From assembly GCA_044224315.1 (NCBI GenBank), contig JBGAKR010000010.1:1-55910 (forward strand): a stretch of DNA of 55,910 nt, written 5' to 3'. The position numbers were made by a program, and so were the translations under genes. Source of the stretch: JAGXTF01 sp044224315. Lineage in GTDB: Bacteria > Bacteroidota > Bacteroidia > NS11-12g > UBA955. The notes beneath the pieces are model-generated. The model did not search any database, was not told the origin of the DNA, and saw nothing but the letters and a program-made list of their open reading frames with translations. Positions 26,201 to 33,875 of this stretch are shown here, piece after piece. The stretch's first letter is position 1; each line of letters opens with the position of its first letter.

Positions 26201-27638
26201 TGGGTTTAAACATTTTACCTTCTATTCCCGAAAGCGCAAATACAGGTAAATACACCACCAGAATTATAATTTGCCCGAAAACAGCACTATTCATCATTCT
26301 GCCCGCGGTTTTCTCCACTATTCCATCCATTTCGGGGGTATTTAATTGGGTTGTATGATTTAGTTTTTTGCTATGGGTTAAAAAATGCAGAACGGCCTCT
26401 ACAATGATAACAGCACCATCAATAATGAGTCCGAAATCTAGTGCACCCAAACTCATTAAATTTCCACTTACTCCAAATAAATTCATAAGAATAATGGCAA
26501 AAAGCATGGCCAAGGGAATAACCGATGCAACCAAAAATCCGGCCCTGAAATTGCCAAGGAAAAGCACCAACACAAATACAACAATTAATGCACCTTCCAT
26601 TAAGTTGGTTTTAACTGTGCCTATGGCATTATTTACCATTTTAGTGCGGTCGAGGAATGGTTCAATTACCACCCCTTTGGGGAGATTTTTTTTAATCTGT
26701 TCTACCCGTTCTTTTACATTTTTTATTACTTCATTGCTATTGGCACCTTTCAGCATCATCACCACCGCACCGGCCACTTCCATTTCATTGTTATAAAAAA
26801 GGGTTCCATACCGGGTGGCATTTCCAAAATTAATCTCACCTACATCTCGCAGCAGTACAGGCATACCGGATGTGTTTGTTTTAATAGGAATATTTTCAAT
26901 GTCCTCTCTGTTTTTTAATAAACCCTCACTGCGTATGAACAATAGATTGGGTCCTTTTTCGATATATGCACCACCGGTATTCTGATTGTTTTTTGCCAGG
27001 GCATCAAATACTTCATTCATCGTTACTCCGGTGGCTTTCAACCTATTTGCATCTACCGCTATTTCGTATTGTTTTAACAAGCCACCGAAACTGCTTACAT
27101 CAGCCACTCCTTTTACTCCAATAAGTTGCCTTCGTACAATCCAATCCTGAATGGTACGCAAATCCATTGGACTGAATTTATTTTCATACCCTTTTTCGGG
27201 TTTTAAAACATATTGATAAATTTCGCCCAACCCGGTAGTTACAGGGCCCATTTCTGGAATTCCAACCCCTTTCGGGATTTTTGCAATGGCCTGCTGCAGT
27301 CTTTCGGCTACCTGCTGGCGTGCCCAGTAAACATCGGTCTGTTCGTCAAAAACAATGGTAACCAGTGATAAACCAAAACGCGAAAAACTTCGGATTTCTT
27401 TAATCCCGGGTATATTGCTATTGGCCTGTTCAACTGGGAATGTTACCAGTCGTTCAACATCGGGTGCACCCAAACTAGGCGCTACCGTAATTACTTGTAC
27501 CTGGTTGTCGGTAATGTCTGGTACTGCATCAATCGGGAGTTTGGTTAATTGAAAAGCCCCGTAAACGATGAGCCCAACGGTGAAAAGGGCAATGATGAGC
27601 TTATTGCGCACCGAAAATTGAATGATTTTAGTGAGCAT
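23286..27638 (-). CDS. CusA/CzcA-type heavy-metal RND pump fused to a TolC-like channel
   Basis: A 1450-residue protein. Residues 1-1040 are a heavy-metal RND transporter with PIDAVPDITDNQVQV near the first helix, ALDFGLIIDGAVIIVE in helix 4 with the proton-relay Asp, and repeated membrane blocks. From about 1064 a complete TolC/CusC-like outer-membrane factor follows (helical hairpins, LQSGETNLLERDFILVQR, RPELRLALETLQLNIARKQ, YPRLDLGYNS, QYRNGEIDYLQFATLFNQ). At the junction (about 1046-1063) there is a stretch like an internal signal peptide ending FASA-Q. Such fusions are known in Bacteroidota. Operon with the adaptor; likely substrates copper, cobalt, zinc or cadmium, not resolvable. Confidence 0.93.
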   Translation of the reverse strand: MLTKIIQFSVRNKLIIALFTVGLIVYGAFQLTKLPIDAVPDITDNQVQVITVAPSLGAPDVERLVTFPVEQANSNIPGIKEIRSFSRFGLSLVTIVFDEQTDVYWARQQVAERLQQAIAKIPKGVGIPEMGPVTTGLGEIYQYVLKPEKGYENKFSPMDLRTIQDWIVRRQLIGVKGVADVSSFGGLLKQYEIAVDANRLKATGVTMNEVFDALAKNNQNTGGAYIEKGPNLLFIRSEGLLKNREDIENIPIKTNTSGMPVLLRDVGEINFGNATRYGTLFYNNEMEVAGAVVMMLKGANSNEVIKNVKERVEQIKKNLPKGVVIEPFLDRTKMVNNAIGTVKTNLMEGALIVVFVLVLFLGNFRAGFLVASVIPLAMLFAIILMNLFGVSGNLMSLGALDFGLIIDGAVIIVEAVLHFLTHSKKLNHTTQLNTPEMDGIVEKTAGRMMNSAVFGQIIILVVYLPVFALSGIEGKMFKPMAQTVTFALLGAFVLSLTYVPMMSAWFLSKKVSHKPTFSDRMMGKIEKFYQHFLGIFLQKTKLVLGISISLLIISALVVTQIGGEFIPELEEGDFAIETRILTGSNLKLSMETTKKAATVLKDNFPEVIKVVGKIGSGEIPTDPMPIEAQDLMVILKDKSEWTSAETFDELAEKMGKKLADIPGVSFGFQFPVQMRFNELMTGARQDVVCKIFGEDLDSLAHFAQRLGAISAKVDGAADVYVEPVGGLPQIVIQYNRQAIAAYGVNIEDINRIVNTAFAGQSAGQVFEGEKRFDLVVRLNMDSRNSKEDVQDLLIPVPNGDQIPLNQLAKVEIIEGPNQIQREDAKRRIIVGFNVRGRDVQSIVEELQKKAEKQLHLPPGYYITYGGAFENLQAAKKRLGIAVPISLLLIFLLLYFAFGSIKDGLLIYSAIPLSAIGGILSLAARGMPFSISAGVGFIALFGVAVLNGIVLISEFNRLKAEGWTDLRQIVIHGTKIRLRPVLMTAAVASLGFLPMALSHGAGAEVQRPLATVVIGGLVTATFLTLFLLPIIYIMFHQKNKPAVTGNKNIVAVIIVLLSFGFASAQNSINMQSAIDSALKNNIGLQGEYKNVQYFEAMKKTAVEPDPTQIEGQYGQFNSIFTDNRFGIRQTLDFPIIYRYKRNYLSSEFKLAEINYQFKTLELKREVQKQFYNLVYLQQKQAVLQRADSMYGAMLEVATSKLQSGETNLLERDFILVQRFQANNQLKQLRTEKENAILIFQKLLNTRNPWVPNPDYEESTPIPVFIDTTFISKRPELRLALETLQLNIARKQIQKSALYPRLDLGYNSTTIQGFGADNNQYTLSKRFNSVQIGIGIPIMASAAKNRIKAQEYLIQKSDLEVEKARQDIWLKWETLWKEYQTQLNAINWYRNTGLITASTMLETARNQYRNGEIDYLQFATLFNQILTIYSDHSESEFKYNTTLIELNAISNP

Positions 27639-27807
27639 ATTGTTTTTTGCTTAGAAAATAAGTAGAAATAAGACTGCAAGAAGCTTGAATAATGAGTTGC
27701 AAACCGGAAAGGTTTATGGCTCCGGCTGAGATATAGGGATTGCTGGCCGCCAATGTAGCACTGGGTGATACAGGCAAATACAGCAAATGAAATGATTTTA
27801 AATTCAT
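27628..27807 (-). CDS. Possible 59-aa ORF overlapping the RND start
   Basis: An open frame from ATG 27807 to TAA 27630-27628 overlaps the RND start by eleven bases and is too short for common cut-offs. It reads MNLKSFHLLYLPVSPS and ends LSKKQYAH, rich in Ser, Leu and Ala, with no recognisable motif. Position between the His-rich gene and the pump could suit a leader or coupling ORF, but its composition is not convincing and it may be chance. Confidence 0.2.
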   Translation of the reverse strand: MNLKSFHLLYLPVSPSATLAASNPYISAGAINLSGLQLIIQASCSLISTYFLSKKQYAH

Positions 27808-27899
27808 TGCTTTTGTTTTTTTGTTTAGTATGGTTTTTTGTGCAGCGTAATTACCGAACGCTACATGCCGCAGATTTTGCTGGCCGGTTTGCTAGAGAA

Positions 27900-28376
27900 T
27901 CAGCAATTCCGTGGGGGTTGAAAAATATTGCCCAGATAAGGACTTACGTGGTCTTTTTGCTGGGATGGGGAGTAATTTTTATCAAAAAAAACAGTGTTTT
28001 CTATTTTAAATGAAATGCAATCCAAGCAAACGAAAACAAAACTACATACATGGTCGTGGTGGTCTTTAAATGGAAGTTGCATGTCTTTTTGGTGATCTGC
28101 ATCTGGTTTTTCCGGACCGGCATAATGCATTTCTAAAAATTGGGCCAGATTCAAAGTGGCATCCTTTTGCTGATGTTCCTGAAAATGGGCTATCAATACG
28201 GGCAACTTGCACAATTCATGCAAGGGTGTTTGCACAAATAAAAACACCAAAGCCATCCATATGCCTGCAAATTTTTTCAGCTTTGCAAATTTACCAAATA
28301 TTGTCTGAAAATCAAAGCAAAAGGCAGTATGAATGGGCAACGTTGAAAAAGAGTTAAAAAACCTGATTAACTCCAT
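27900..28376 (-). CDS. His-rich small protein preceding the CusA-type pump
   Basis: 158 residues from ATG 28376; the internal Met at 28256 is an alternative start. A hydrophobic segment (FAGIWMALVFLFVQTP) is followed by HELCKLPVLIAHFQEHQQ, LNLAQFLEMHYAG, DADHQKDMQLPFKDHHDHVC and a final GNIFQPPRNC. It resembles an unnamed family of His-rich exported proteins that precede CusA/TolC genes in Bacteroidota, as I remember them, including the QPP ending. The clustered His, Cys and Asp suggest metal binding in the periplasm. Role in metal delivery or sensing is inference. Confidence 0.65.
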   Translation of the reverse strand: MELIRFFNSFSTLPIHTAFCFDFQTIFGKFAKLKKFAGIWMALVFLFVQTPLHELCKLPVLIAHFQEHQQKDATLNLAQFLEMHYAGPEKPDADHQKDMQLPFKDHHDHVCSFVFVCLDCISFKIENTVFFDKNYSPSQQKDHVSPYLGNIFQPPRNC

Positions 28377-28431
28377 GGTTTAGGCTCAAAACCTGTCTTA
28401 TATTCGCGCCTGCATTTAAGCACTGTTTCAA

Positions 28432-28956
28432 TTGGAAGCCGCACAGGATCACATTCAATTCCCGCCCGATGTTTTGGCAGAGGTAGACCGGATAATCAAA
28501 CTTTTTCCGGAAGGGAAACAAAAAAGCGCCCTGCTAAGGGTGTTGCACATTGCCCAGGCGCATTTTGGCTGGCTCAGCGCACCGGTTATGGATTATGTAG
28601 CCCGCTTGTTGCACCTCAACCCGGTTGAAGTATACGAGGTGGCTACATTCTACAGTATGTACGATGTGCAACCTGTTGGCAAAGTAAAATTGGAAGTTTG
28701 CCGCACCGGCCCTTGCATGATTGAAGGTGCCGAACGCATTGTAAGTTATATCGAAAACAAACTGGGCATTAAGGACGGCGAAACCACACCAGATGGCATT
28801 TTTACACTTAAAACAGTAGAATGCCTGGGTGCCTGTGGTTACGCACCAATGCTTCAGGCCGGTGAAGCATTCCACGAACATCTTACCGAAGCTAAAGTGG
28901 ACGAATTGATTGAAAAATACCGGAATAATCCAAAGGCCAATTACATGGGAATGTGA
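28432..28956 (+). CDS. nuoE: NADH-quinone oxidoreductase subunit E
   Basis: 174 residues from TTG at 28432; there is no ATG upstream before the stop at 28417, and a CTG at 28423 is the only other choice. Motifs of the 24-kDa 2Fe-2S subunit are RVLHIAQAHFGWLS, VEVYEVATFYSMYD, and the cluster ligands in VCRTGPCMIEGAE and ECLGACGYAPM. It is the first gene of nuoEFGH and is separated from nuoF by three bases. TATATTCG at 28399-28406 is a one-mismatch -7 candidate. Confidence 0.95.
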   Translation: MEAAQDHIQFPPDVLAEVDRIIKLFPEGKQKSALLRVLHIAQAHFGWLSAPVMDYVARLLHLNPVEVYEVATFYSMYDVQPVGKVKLEVCRTGPCMIEGAERIVSYIENKLGIKDGETTPDGIFTLKTVECLGACGYAPMLQAGEAFHEHLTEAKVDELIEKYRNNPKANYMGM

Positions 28957-28959
28957 TTC

Positions 28960-30312
28960 ATGAGCAGAAAACTTTTAATAGATAAAGCAAACGTTGAGGG
29001 AATTAATACCTACGAAGTATACCGCCGCGAAGGAGGATACAGAAGTGTGGAAAAAGCCCTTAAAAAAATGACCCCCGATGAGGTGGTGGAAGAGGTAAAG
29101 AAAAGCGGTCTGCGCGGACGTGGCGGTGCGGGTTTCCCCACCGGCATGAAATGGAGCTTCCTGGCTAAACCAGAAGGTGTACCCCGTTACCTGCTTTGCA
29201 ATGCAGATGAATCTGAACCCGGAACTTTCAAGGACCGGTACCTCATGGAAAAAATTCCGCATCTGCTTATCGAGGGTATGATTGCCAGTTCATATGCCTT
29301 GGGTGCCAACCAAAGTTACATTTACATACGTGGCGAATACATGTATGTGATGCGCATCCTCGAAAAAGCCATTGCCGAAGCGTATGCCAATGGCTGGCTG
29401 GGGAAAAACATTCAGGGTTCGGGCTATAATCTCGACCTGGCCGTTACCTGCGGTGCCGGTGCCTATATCTGCGGAGAAGAAACTGCACTGATTGAAAGTC
29501 TGGAAGGTAAACGCGGCAATCCCCGCATGAAACCGCCATTCCCCGCTGTAAAAGGATTGTGGCAAAGCCCAACTGTAGTAAATAACGTAGAAACCATTGC
29601 AGCAGTTGTTCCTATTATTAATGAGGGTGGCGATGAATATGCCAAAATCGGAATTGGCAAAAGCACAGGTACCAAATTAATTTCTGCTTCGGGTAATATT
29701 GTGAAGCCCGGGGTTTACGAAATCGAAATGAATATTACTGTAGAGGAATTTATCTACTCCGATCAGTATTGCGGAGGTATTAAGAACGGTAAAAAACTCA
29801 AAGCCTGCGTTCCGGGGGGAAGTTCGGTACCCATTTTACCCCATTACCTGGTTTGTAAAACTGCCAAAGGCGAAGACCGCATGATGACCTACGAAAGTTT
29901 GGCAGATGGTGGTTTTGCAACCGGCAGTATGTTGGGCTCAGGTGGTTTTATTGTGTATGACGAAGATCAATGCATTGTGCGCAATACATGGAATTTCAGC
30001 CGCTTCTATCACCATGAAAGTTGCGGGCAATGCAGCCCCTGCCGCGAAGGCACCGGATGGATGGAAAAAGTATTGCACCGCCTGGAATACGGCCATGGTA
30101 AAATGGAAGACATAGATCTTCTGTGGGATATCCAACGCAAAATTGAAGGAAATACCATTTGTCCCCTTGGCGATGCCGCTGCCTGGCCTGTTGCTGCCGC
30201 CATCCGCCATTTCCGCGAAGAATTTGAATGGCATGTAAACGAACCCAAAGCCTGTATGGAACGGAATTATGGCTTGGTAAAAGAAAAAGTGTTTGAAACC
30301 GTAACAGCCTGA
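28960..30312 (+). CDS. nuoF: NADH-quinone oxidoreductase subunit F
   Basis: 450 residues. The FMN/NADH site is shown by GLRGRGGAGFPTGMKW (about 51-66), YLLCNADESEPGTFKDR, and CGAGAYICGEETALIESLEG with RGNPRMKPPFPA. The N3 4Fe-4S ligands are in ESCGQCSPCREGTGW and NTICPLGDA near the C terminus. The subunit takes the hydride from NADH and passes electrons to the iron-sulfur chain. Length is typical. Start ATG at 28960, in an operon with nuoE and nuoG. Confidence 0.97.
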   Translation: MSRKLLIDKANVEGINTYEVYRREGGYRSVEKALKKMTPDEVVEEVKKSGLRGRGGAGFPTGMKWSFLAKPEGVPRYLLCNADESEPGTFKDRYLMEKIPHLLIEGMIASSYALGANQSYIYIRGEYMYVMRILEKAIAEAYANGWLGKNIQGSGYNLDLAVTCGAGAYICGEETALIESLEGKRGNPRMKPPFPAVKGLWQSPTVVNNVETIAAVVPIINEGGDEYAKIGIGKSTGTKLISASGNIVKPGVYEIEMNITVEEFIYSDQYCGGIKNGKKLKACVPGGSSVPILPHYLVCKTAKGEDRMMTYESLADGGFATGSMLGSGGFIVYDEDQCIVRNTWNFSRFYHHESCGQCSPCREGTGWMEKVLHRLEYGHGKMEDIDLLWDIQRKIEGNTICPLGDAAAWPVAAAIRHFREEFEWHVNEPKACMERNYGLVKEKVFETVTA

Positions 30313-30328
30313 TTTAAGAAAAGAAACA

Positions 30329-31303
30329 ATGTCAGAAACGACAGAAAAAATAAGTGTTACCATAGACGGGAAAACCATTCAGGTAGACCCCGGTACCACC
30401 ATACTGAATGCTGCAAGAATGATAGGAGGCGATGTGGTGCCCCCTGCAATGTGTTATTATTCCAGCCTCAAAGGCAGCGGGGGTAAATGCCGCACTTGCC
30501 TGGTAGAAGTGAGCAAAGGCAGTGAAAAAGACCCGCGGCCAATGCCCAAGCTGGTTGCCAGCTGCAGTACCACCGTAATGGATGGTATGGAGGTGAAAAA
30601 TAAAACCAGCGAACGCACCCTCGATGCCCGCAAAGGGGTGGTGGAGTTTTTGCTTATCAATCATCCCCTCGATTGCCCGGTTTGCGATCAGGCAGGGGAG
30701 TGCCATTTGCAAGATCTGGCTTTTGAGCACGGCCTCAGCAATACCCGCTACGAGTTTAAACGCCGCGAATTTGAAAAAATCGACATCGGAAACTATATCA
30801 AATTGCACATGACTCGCTGCATTATGTGTTTCCGCTGCGTGTATACCGCTGATCAGCTTACCGAAAAACGCGAGCATGGAATTATGAAACGCGGGGACGC
30901 AGCCGAAATCAGCACATACATCCAGAATAATCTCGATCATGATTTTATTGGAAACGTAATTGATGTTTGCCCTGTTGGTGCATTAACCGATAAAACTTTC
31001 CGCTTTAAAAGCCGTGTATGGTACACCAAACCTATGGATGTGCACCGCGAGTGCAGCAATCCAAAATGTACCGGCCATGCTGTTGCCTGGATGATTGGCG
31101 ACCAGATTGCCCGCATTACAGCTCGCAAAGACCAATATGGCGAGGTAAAAGAATTTATTTGCAACGAGTGCCGTTTCGATAAAAAAGAAGTGTCTGACTG
31201 GGTATTTGAAGGCCCAAGGCATATCGATCGCCACTCAGTGATCTCTGCCAATAAATACGAGAAACCCATTCCCGAACACACACCCTTATTAAACAAAGCC
31301 TGA
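30329..31303 (+). CDS. nuoG: NADH-quinone oxidoreductase subunit G, short Bacteroidota form
   Basis: 324 residues, against 700-900 in proteobacterial NuoG. The 2Fe-2S domain (CYYSSLKGSGGKCRTCLVEV), the His-Cys cluster motif (HPLDCPVCDQAGECHLQD) and the 4Fe-4S motif (CIMCFRCVYT, DVCPVGALT) are complete. The Fe4S4 domain of the molybdopterin-oxidoreductase type follows (RECSNPKCTGHA ... FICNECRFDKKE). The large domain homologous to molybdopterin enzymes is absent. Such short NuoG is usual in Bacteroidota, so this is not a truncation. Confidence 0.93.
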   Translation: MSETTEKISVTIDGKTIQVDPGTTILNAARMIGGDVVPPAMCYYSSLKGSGGKCRTCLVEVSKGSEKDPRPMPKLVASCSTTVMDGMEVKNKTSERTLDARKGVVEFLLINHPLDCPVCDQAGECHLQDLAFEHGLSNTRYEFKRREFEKIDIGNYIKLHMTRCIMCFRCVYTADQLTEKREHGIMKRGDAAEISTYIQNNLDHDFIGNVIDVCPVGALTDKTFRFKSRVWYTKPMDVHRECSNPKCTGHAVAWMIGDQIARITARKDQYGEVKEFICNECRFDKKEVSDWVFEGPRHIDRHSVISANKYEKPIPEHTPLLNKA

Positions 31304-31304
31304 T

Positions 31305-32348
31305 ATGGATATGTCTATGCTGCTCGAAAAGAGCATTCTCATTGTACTGTTAACCGCTATTACCCTGGGTGTGGCTTTGTATCTTACCTATGGCGAACGC
31401 AAAGTAGCTGCCTTTTTGCAAGACCGGTTGGGTCCCAACCGCGCGGGTATCTTCGGTATTCTGCAACCTTTTGCTGATGGTGGTAAAATGTTTTTTAAAG
31501 AAGAACTCATTCCCAAAAACGCCGAAAAATACCTCTTTATTTTAGGACCCGGACTGGCTATGATTACGGCTTGTATTACCAGTGCTGTAATTCCATGGGG
31601 TGGCGATATGATTTTGTGGGGACGTCACATTTCCTTACAAGTGGCCGATGTAGATATCGGAGTGCTTTATATTATGGGGATTGTAAGTGTGGGTGTTTAC
31701 GGCATCATGATTGGTGGCTGGGCCAGCAATAATAAATACTCGTTATATGGTGCCATCCGCGCCAGTTCGCAAATGATCAGCTACGAGCTTGGCATGGGCC
31801 TTTCACTGATTGCAGTAGTTATGCTTAGCGGAGATTTAAGTCTTCGTCATATTGTGAGTGAGCAAAGCGGTTGGCATGGTATGCAATGGAATGTGCTGTA
31901 TCAGCCTCTGGGCTTTTTAATATTCCTTACCTGTGCCCTGGCCGAAACCAACCGTGCTCCCTTTGATTTGCCAGAGTGTGAAACCGAATTGATTGGCGGA
32001 TACCATACCGAATACTCTTCTATGAAACTGGGCTTTTACCTGTTCGCAGAGTATATCAATATGTTCATCAGTAGCGCGGTGATGGCTTGTGTTTATTTTG
32101 GAGGATATAATTTCCCATTCATGGATGCCGATTTCTTTACTACCCACCCAAACTGGTTGGCCTTGATTGAAGTAGCTGTGCTGTTTACCAAAATCGGATT
32201 GTTTATATTCCTGTTTATGTGGATTCGCTGGACTTTACCCCGTTTCCGCTACGATCAACTAATGCACCTGGGTTGGAAAAGCTTAATTCCTTTAGCTATA
32301 ATCAACCTGGTACTTACCGGCGGCGGAATTCTGCTTTGGGGTAAATAA
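31305..32348 (+). CDS. nuoH: NADH-quinone oxidoreductase subunit H
   Basis: 347 residues, about eight membrane helices. Family motifs are YGERKVAAFLQDRLGPNRAG near the start, GILQPFADGGKMFFKEELIP at the quinone entrance, GGWASNNKYSLYGAIRASSQMISYELGMGL, and LAETNRAPFDLPECETELIGGYHTEYSSMKLG. It anchors the peripheral arm at the quinone site. Its ATG lies one base after the nuoG stop. The gene is followed by a strong terminator, and no nuoI comes after it. Confidence 0.97.
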   Translation: MDMSMLLEKSILIVLLTAITLGVALYLTYGERKVAAFLQDRLGPNRAGIFGILQPFADGGKMFFKEELIPKNAEKYLFILGPGLAMITACITSAVIPWGGDMILWGRHISLQVADVDIGVLYIMGIVSVGVYGIMIGGWASNNKYSLYGAIRASSQMISYELGMGLSLIAVVMLSGDLSLRHIVSEQSGWHGMQWNVLYQPLGFLIFLTCALAETNRAPFDLPECETELIGGYHTEYSSMKLGFYLFAEYINMFISSAVMACVYFGGYNFPFMDADFFTTHPNWLALIEVAVLFTKIGLFIFLFMWIRWTLPRFRYDQLMHLGWKSLIPLAIINLVLTGGGILLWGK

Positions 32349-32370
32349 AAAATATTTAATTCAATTAAAA

Positions 32371-32396
32371 AAAGCCGGTAAATACCGGCTTTTTTA
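32371..32396 (+). terminator. Rho-independent terminator closing nuoEFGH
   Basis: AAAGCCGGTA (32371-32380) pairs with TACCGGCTTT (32383-32392), followed by T to 32395. It lies 23 bases after nuoH. It shows that nuoH ends the transcript. The rest of the gap to 32533 is AT-rich with nothing else seen. Confidence 0.9.
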
Positions 32397-32533
32397 TTTT
32401 CTGTATTTATTTAGACAGAATTCAATTTTCAGCAGATTTAATTGCCAGTATAATTCTATTTTCTATCATATAATTATCAAAATCTGCATGTCTGCAATTA
32501 TTAAATGTAGAAAAAAAGTCAATATAATTGTAA

Positions 32534-33202
32534 ATGAATAAGTTATGCTTTTTGCTTTTAATCGGATATTTTGGTACGGTAAGTGGGCAAAAATCATTTT
32601 TGCGTTATGATGTTAATTTCGGTTCGGGACGTTTTGTGGGCAGGGATTTAAAAGAAATGAAAAATAACCAGAGTTGGGCCGTGGGTATTTTAAAAGAAAA
32701 AGAATCCTTAGACCAGATCAAATCATGCGGACGCTGGGGGTTTGGTGCTCGCTTCCGACATATTCAGGGAGAAGTGGACCATTTTTCCAACGATTCTTTA
32801 GGGCAATTGGTGCGTGGATTTGAAAAATACCGTTACAATTATCTCGAGTTTCCATTTACTTCTGAGGTGGATATTTTCTCTGGGGCGGCACATGTGCTTT
32901 CCATCGGCCCTTCGTTTGGTGCATTCGCGGCTATCCCTTTTGAGGTGAAAGGAGAGCGAAGTTACCCCGGCGCTATTCCATGGTCTAAAAAGTATGAAAC
33001 CCCGTATTTTTTATTAGGGTTTCAAGTGGGTGGATACTTTGGAATTAATTTAGAAAAAATGAGTTTTAAAGCCCATTATACCGGTCAATTTCCATTTATT
33101 CCAGTGCATAATTCACCTCCATCATAAAGCACCGGTCCTGATTATAAACTTCAGTTGCTGGGTATGCGGGGATGGATGTTTTCAGCCCATTTTGTGTTGT
33201 AA
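32534..33202 (+). pseudogene. Porin-like outer-membrane protein interrupted by an in-frame stop
   Basis: The open part (32534-33127, 197 residues) has a signal peptide ending VSGQ and amphipathic strands (SFLRYDVNFGSG, GRWGFGARFRHIQGE, HVLSIGPSFGAFAAIPF, YFLLGFQVGGYFGI). After TAA at 33125-33127 the same frame continues STGPDYKLQLLGMRGWMFSAHFVL and stops at 33200-33202. That continuation looks like the missing last barrel strand. So the gene is probably a 222-residue barrel with one nonsense codon in a loop; a sequencing error or stop readthrough are alternatives. No family name recognised. Confidence 0.55.
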
Positions 33203-33280
33203 AAGCATCCATGGTATTGAATAGGTATGTTTTTTTATTGCAATGCATTATCGGTCGTTCGAAGTTGGTATTAACCTTGC

Positions 33281-33288
33281 TATATTTG
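33281..33288 (+). promoter_or_regulatory. TATATTTG, candidate -7 box
   Basis: TATATTTG matches the Bacteroidota TAnnTTTG element and lies nine bases before the ATG at 33298, which would imply a very short leader. No good -33 element was found. Confidence 0.35.
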
Positions 33289-33297
33289 CTAAACAAT

Positions 33298-33702
33298 ATG
33301 CGTAAATACTTCTACCTCACAGTTGCATTGCTGGCCATAGGATATGGCTGCAAAAAGAAAGACAAGAAAACAGATACAGGCAATGCCTATTCCACCATCA
33401 CGATTTCAAAACCTGCTGTGGGCGATACGGTGAGTCAAAAAGAAGATAGCACCATTATTGAATTTGATGTAACAGATCCTGTAAAAATTGATACTGTTTT
33501 TATGCAGTTGCAAAACCCAAGTGGTGGGGCCATGTACTTTGGCTATTTTGTAGTAAATGATAAAAATTTGCATTACAAAGGATATCACAAGGTTGATGAC
33601 GGAGTATCTGCTCCTACCAAGCAATATCGCCTGCATGTAGAGGCACACAATTCTTCTAAACACAGCACCGTGGCTACCCGCGAGTTTGTGCTTGTACCCT
33701 GA
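33298..33702 (+). CDS. Small lipoprotein with Ig-like fold
   Basis: 134 residues from ATG 33298; a longer frame upstream (33172) runs through the porin tail and is rejected. Lipobox AIGYGC followed by KKKDKK. The remaining 110 residues are beta-rich (STITISKPAVGDTVSQ, SGGAMYFGYFVVND, YRLHVEAHNSSKHSTVATREFVLV), compatible with a small Ig-like module that many Bacteroidota lipoproteins carry. Function unknown. A terminator follows. Confidence 0.7.
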   Translation: MRKYFYLTVALLAIGYGCKKKDKKTDTGNAYSTITISKPAVGDTVSQKEDSTIIEFDVTDPVKIDTVFMQLQNPSGGAMYFGYFVVNDKNLHYKGYHKVDDGVSAPTKQYRLHVEAHNSSKHSTVATREFVLVP

Positions 33703-33730
33703 GAAATTATAACCTGTTAATAACCAGTAT

Positions 33731-33760
33731 AAAAAGGATTGCTTAAGCAATCCTTTTTTT
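33731..33760 (+). terminator. Rho-independent terminator after the small lipoprotein
   Basis: AAGGATTGCTT (33734-33744) pairs with AAGCAATCCTT (33745-33755), and T continues to 33760. It lies 28 bases after the stop. The remaining 115 bases to the next gene hold nothing recognised. Confidence 0.9.
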
Positions 33761-33875
33761 GTTCAATAATGTTCTGGTTTTGCAGGTAAATATTTATGTT
33801 TCATTAATTTAAATATTAAAATCGGACTGATTTCTTGGCAAATAGCAGAATTTTTACTAATCTTGACATATCAAT

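Noticed and set aside
27765..28013. 82-aa plus-strand ORF opposite the His-rich gene
   Set aside because: Antisense to the supported gene over much of its length, no motif.
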